A stretch of DNA of 64,000 nt, taken from Torymus aiolomorphi (Eukaryota; Arthropoda; Insecta; Hymenoptera; Torymidae). The position numbers and the translations under genes are program-made. Below are positions 59,691 through 64,000 of the stretch, piece after piece. The notes under the pieces are model-generated. The model did no database searches and was not told the DNA's origin. It worked only from the letters and a program-made list of their open reading frames with translations. The DNA lies in assembly GCA_036365515.1 (NCBI GenBank), contig CM070873.1, forward strand, positions 265,357,575-265,421,574, read 5' to 3'. Within the stretch, counting starts at the first letter, position 1; the number at the start of each line of letters is the position of its first letter.

Positions 59691-61579
59691 TCAGGGTACG
59701 CGTGCCCGAAGGTCGTCGACCGTGGCTCCATTTTATGATCGACAACGGAGCCGCAGTTAACGTTATCAAAATTGGTGCCTTGCGCCAGGATATTTTAGTA
59801 GATACTGATCGAGCGACTCCACTCATCGGTATCAATGATCAGTCCGTCGACACCTATGGTACAACTATCGTTAACTTACGAGACAGACCTATCACGTTCA
59901 TAGTAGCACAGAACGACTTCCCTATTGAACAAGACGGGATCCTGGGGCGTGATTACCTCAAGCAAGAGCAGGCAGTTATATCGTATCACTATAATACGTT
60001 GATGATAAGCGGAGATGTCATGCACCCTATCCCTTTTATCAACCCCCATACGGGCCAGAGTATAGGCGAAGAGGCTGATATCAAGATTATCGGATCCAGT
60101 GAGGGACATCATATAGTGGAGAAGGAAAATGTAGAGGAGGAAACGTTGAGTATCCTCACGAGAAACATCCTACTCGGGGAAGATGCTCCGTCGAACACAA
60201 TTCAAGAATCGACATACACTCCTCCATCTCCTGCTAAAATTATGTATACGATCCCTCGTCGGTCTCGGAAAATCATTCAATTAGAAGCTGTAAATAAAGA
60301 TCTATCTGAAAGATACTTGCCTCGGATAGATGTCGGTTATGAGGATGTATACCTCGGCGAAGGTATCGTCAAGGTCCAGGAGAACGGATTTTGTCATGTG
60401 ATGGCCATTAATACCCGAAATGAAGACGTTTCCATCGAAGTTGATGCCAAGGAACTCATTCCTTTTGAATATGCTGCATTGGACTTTGAGCCCGGAGCCG
60501 AAGAGGACATTCCCGTAAAAGCAGATAATCCCGTAGTAGACCGAGATGCCCGCGTGCGAATACTGCGCGACATCATTCAGATGAAACATCTCAATGATGA
60601 AGAAAAGGGAAGCGTGGAAAAACTTCTTGAGGACTTTCCGCATATCTTTCTACTGCCTGGGGATCCGCTACCCTGCACTAATGCAGTAGAACATCGTATT
60701 CCCTTGGAAAACAATTTACCTGTAAATACAAAGCAATACCGACATCCTTTAGTACATAAGGATTTTATCGAAAAAGATATCCAGAAAAAGCTTATGGAAG
60801 GAATTATTGTACCATCGAACAGTCCGAGTAATTCGCCAATTTGGATCGTTCCAAAGAAACCAGATGCTCAGGGAAATCTACGTTGGAGAATGGTAGTCGA
60901 CTTTCGTGAATTAAACCAACAAACCATAGGGGACGCATACCCCCTCCCAAACATTACAGACATTCTCGACCAACTCGGTGGGGCAATGTACTTTTCCGTC
61001 TTCGATCTTGCCTCTGGTTTTCACCAGATCAAAATGGCTCCCGAAGACCAATGGAAGACAGCGTTCTCGACTCCGGGAGGTCACTACGAATACAAAAGGA
61101 TGCCTATGGGACTTAAAAATGCCCCTGCAACATTCCAGCGTCTCATGGACCAGATTAAGAGGGGGCTTGATTGCAAGGAAACCCTCGTATACATGGACGA
61201 TGTTATCATCCATGCCCGAACCCTCGCAGACCATGATAAAAGAGTGAGACAATTCTTTTCCCGTCTCGCCTATACTAATCTCGTCCTGCAACCTGAAAAG
61301 GTTCATTTCTTGCGTAAAGAGGTTGCGTTCCTAGGCCATATAATCAGTGAACGTGGAGTTGAACCAGATCCGGAAAAGGTAAAGGCGCAATTTCCTCAGC
61401 CGAAGGGCGTGCGAAATATCAGAGAATTTTTAGGTCTCACGGGTTATTATAGGAGATTTATTAAGGACTATGCCAAAATCGCGAAACCTTTATATGATCT
61501 CCTGAAAAAGGATCAGGAATTTAATTGGGAAGAACCACAAGGAATAGCTCAATGCCCTCAAGGAACGCTTGTGCAATGA
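59640..61579 (+). pseudogene. Gypsy pol: protease and reverse transcriptase
   Basis: The frame overlaps the end of gag at -1. The protease shows FMIDNGAAVNV (the usual DTG/DSG is DNG here) and GILGRDYL. After a spacer, the reverse transcriptase: WRMVVDFRELNQQT, VFDLASGFHQIKM, MPMGLKNAPATFQRLMD, VYMDDVIIH and FLGHIIS, all with catalytic aspartates. It continues to GLTGYYRRFIKDYAKIA. It breaks at about 61545, where a shift leads to the RNase H part. Alternative: the break could be an assembly error, since both sides are intact. Confidence 0.92.
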
Positions 61580-62393
61580 ACCAATTCTATTATTTCCCGA
61601 TTTTGCCAAACCATTTATGTTAACTACCGATGCCTCCGACGAAGCTATTGGTGCCGTGTTGAATCAAGTCCAGGACGGGTTAGAGCATCCAGTAGCATAC
61701 CTCTCTCGGACACTTAACAAGGCTGAACGCAATTACAGCACGACTGAGAAAGAATGTCTCGCTGTGTTGTACGCCTTCAATCATTTCCGCCCGTACCTTC
61801 TATGCCGAAAATTTACTTTGGTTGCAGATCACGAGCCATTAAATTGGTTGCATAGTCGGAAAGATCCCGGCCAGCGCCTTATGAGATGGATGTTTAAATT
61901 CACTGGTTATGAGTACACTTTTAAGTACAAACCGGGAAAATTAAACTGTAATGCGGACGCCCTCTCTCGGAACCCTGTGGAAGAACCATCTGAAGAGGAC
62001 ATTAATCAAAGTCTCTCTAGGATACGAGTCATGATCCTCGAGGAGCGTAAAACACCGACAGCTCGAGGGAGCAACCAAGCCCCTCAACGATTACTCACAC
62101 CCCCGGTGGGATCATCAGGAGGACGGTCGTCTCGACCACGACTTCCATCAGCCCCGCAACCTCTCACAACTGGAACGACTGCTCTAAAAGGGCGTGGGAG
62201 ACCTGTTGGATCCAAAACTCGCAAGGTAGCCCCGACATTAAATCACAGTATTGTGGCGCAACGCACGCGTGGAAAATTAGCCCTCAAAGCCGAAGATAGT
62301 GTTGGCTCTAAGGATAAATCTGAACCACCCGAATCTGGAAAGTCAAATACGGAAGCTCTTAAAGCCAGAGCGGGAACATCTAACGGGAACTAA
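61545..62393 (+). pseudogene. Gypsy pol: RNase H and linker start
   Basis: LTTDASDEAIGAVLNQ, VAYLSRTLNKAERNYSTTEK, then PYLLCRKFTLVADHEPL and CNADALSR are the RNase H blocks typical of Gypsy. It is followed by a Pro/Ser/Arg-rich unstructured linker (PTARGSNQAPQRLLTP; KGRGRPVGSKTRK, the latter AT-hook-like). It ends at a stop at 62391. The next frame starts without a clear break motif. Confidence 0.9.
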
Positions 62394-63938
62394 CGTGAAC
62401 CCTGTGCGTCCAACGAGACTCCACCCCCGAAGACGGTTCACAACCCGGCCAAACCACGGGTAGATATATCATTAGGCCCTTCTTTCACCCGCTCTCCTGG
62501 TGCACTTCTCTCGTCTACGGGAATCGAACCCGAAGACTCTGATACCGACGGCCGATCTCCCATTTATGATCCCCGACGGAGCTGTCTGAGAGTCGAAGAA
62601 ACGGACACCGATGATGCAGAGAATGCATCCAATTATGAGAAGGAAGAGACCGATCATGATTCGGAAATATCCGCCAGAGACAAGGAAATCGAGGTTACCG
62701 TTGCTCAAGATAGCGAATCAAGTAATGAACCAAGACACACTACTCTGTCAAAAGAAGAAGTGCTACAATCAGCGCGAAAATTTGAAGAGAGCTTGCAATT
62801 GCACCAAGACAGGGCTGAGCTAGAAGAAGACGATGAAGAGATAATAATTCTCCCGGCGCACTTCTCTGATGGAGACAAGGTGGATGGAAACATGCAATCC
62901 ATCCTAAACGAGATGGATCCCATAGACCCAGTCACCATGGATGACTCAGTGATGGTGGAAAGGATTCAGGAAATGGTACAAAAGACTCTCAATGAATGCA
63001 GTCGTGAAGATGCGACTAGCGAATCCGACAAAAATATGGAGAGAGATGGGGTTCTACCACCCTCTCGACTATCGTCTATCGAACCCAGTACCCCTACGGC
63101 TCAAAGTACTCCCAAAACGGAAGCACCGAACCGTCGGTCTGTACACTTTCCCAACTTAGAAGAGATCCAGGAAGAAAACGAGAAAGGGGATAGCTCTACT
63201 CCCATTAGGCTGGATTTTAATCAACCTCCAACCGATACTCTGGGACTGTTTCTATCCACGTACCAACAACAGGCTCCTCTGAACCAATATGTAAGTGATG
63301 CCCAAAGCTCACTTATGCAAGTGCCATCCGACAGCTCAAGCTCTGAAATAGGAAACCACCCAGTAGCCCCGCCAAGACTAAAGAATAACGTAAGCACGTC
63401 TCGACAATGCCTCACGTATAAACGAGATAATATTGTCCATTTCATCTCTAGAGATTGCGAGATAGTTACTCCCGTGGGACGCCTCCTCAGCGAAATTGGA
63501 GCAATCGAGCCTAAAACCCTAAAGGCCAAAAAACCTAAGCTGGAGCAGATATTGACCACACCTTTCAAAAACCATAATGTGTTTTCCTTAATTGTTAAGG
63601 AAAGGCATTATGACCCTCTGGATTGCGCACAATTGAAACGGACTCTCAAAGATTTTAAAACCATACTTCTGAGGAAAAACCTAACAAGTTTCCGTGTATC
63701 TCGGCGAGGAGATCTGATAGATGATATGGATCCTGGGTTGTTCACCGAACTATTAATAAGCATTTTTGGTGAAACTCAGACTACTGTCACGGTATGTTAC
63801 GGTAAGGTAGAATTGCCCTCCCCAGAAGAGAGAAAACAGATTATCGAAACTCTCCATGATAGTCTTATAGGTGGGCATAAGGGAGTCAACCAAACTTACC
63901 AGAAAATCCGAAGGAGAGATACTATTGGCCTGGCATGA
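62394..63938 (+). pseudogene. Gypsy pol: long acidic linker and macro-like domain
   Basis: From 62394 the text stays coding-like in another frame with acidic Ser/Glu/Asp-rich segments. From about 63410 a compact domain appears: CLTYKRDNIVHFISRDCEIV, RLLSEIGAIEP, FSLIVKERHYDPLDCAQLKR, LTSFRVSRRGDLIDDMDPGL, TVTVCYGKVELP. A strand-helix alternation with SFRVSRRGD...F...TVTVCYG recalls the C-terminal half of macro domains. That is an inference from layout only. It leads straight into the integrase H2C2 region. Confidence 0.6.
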
Positions 63939-64000
63939 GGAATGACATCTTGGATTACATCCGCCGATGTCCAAGTTGCCAGGAGAAAAAGATAGAAAGG
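63800..64000 (+). pseudogene. Gypsy pol: integrase zinc-binding N-terminus, cut by window end
   Basis: ETLHDSLIGGHKGVNQTYQK supplies the two His. After a one-base shift near 63920, YYWPGMRNDI and CPSCQEKK supply the two Cys of the H2C2 finger. The catalytic D,D35E core would lie beyond the window. Confidence 0.88.

Overview
The window is insect-like nuclear DNA: AT-rich, with introns, short A/T tails and a dense pile of nested transposable elements. The only host gene I can support is an ortholog of the GTPase GTPBP1 on the minus strand. Four in-phase exons lie at 14382-16943, between two very large inverted-repeat elements. The mix of mariner, Jockey/CR1-type and I-type LINEs, Penelope and Gypsy would suit an ant or another hymenopteran, but the order is a guess. 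No bacterial features are present.

Layout. 1-4084: an I-type LINE tail, a Penelope GIY-YIG remnant, arrays of a ~92-bp repeat in both orientations, a TTAA-flanked foldback and short tandem repeats. 4085-14290: a 10.2-kb inverted-repeat element in a GTPBP1 intron. It holds a minus-strand LINE (J1) and a 2.9-kb element with a 9-bp target duplication, which in turn holds a mariner. 14382-16943: GTPBP1 exons, with two foldbacks in one intron. 17100-37365: a 20-kb element with ~1.7-kb terminal arms that carry tRNA-like modules. Nested in it are a P-like element, small foldbacks, a CR1-like LINE whose ORF1 is split by a 5.35-kb hAT, and a 687-bp foldback. 37366-38540: fragments, including a hammerhead-like motif. 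About 38540-51500: an I-type LINE with RNase H (I2), split by a second I-type LINE (I1), two small foldbacks and a 1.94-kb unclassified insert. 51531-52212: a nested inverted-repeat pair. 52221-56126: a second copy of the J1 family (J2), cut by a Gypsy LTR retrotransposon at 56127 that runs off the right edge.

Almost every mobile reading frame is broken by stops, frameshifts or insertions, so the genes do not form a working system. The strongest information is chronological. Exact target duplications (8-bp hAT, 11-bp I1, 9-bp element, TTAA, TA, 8-bp foldbacks) give an order of insertion. I recognise family domains by eye only; no search was run.
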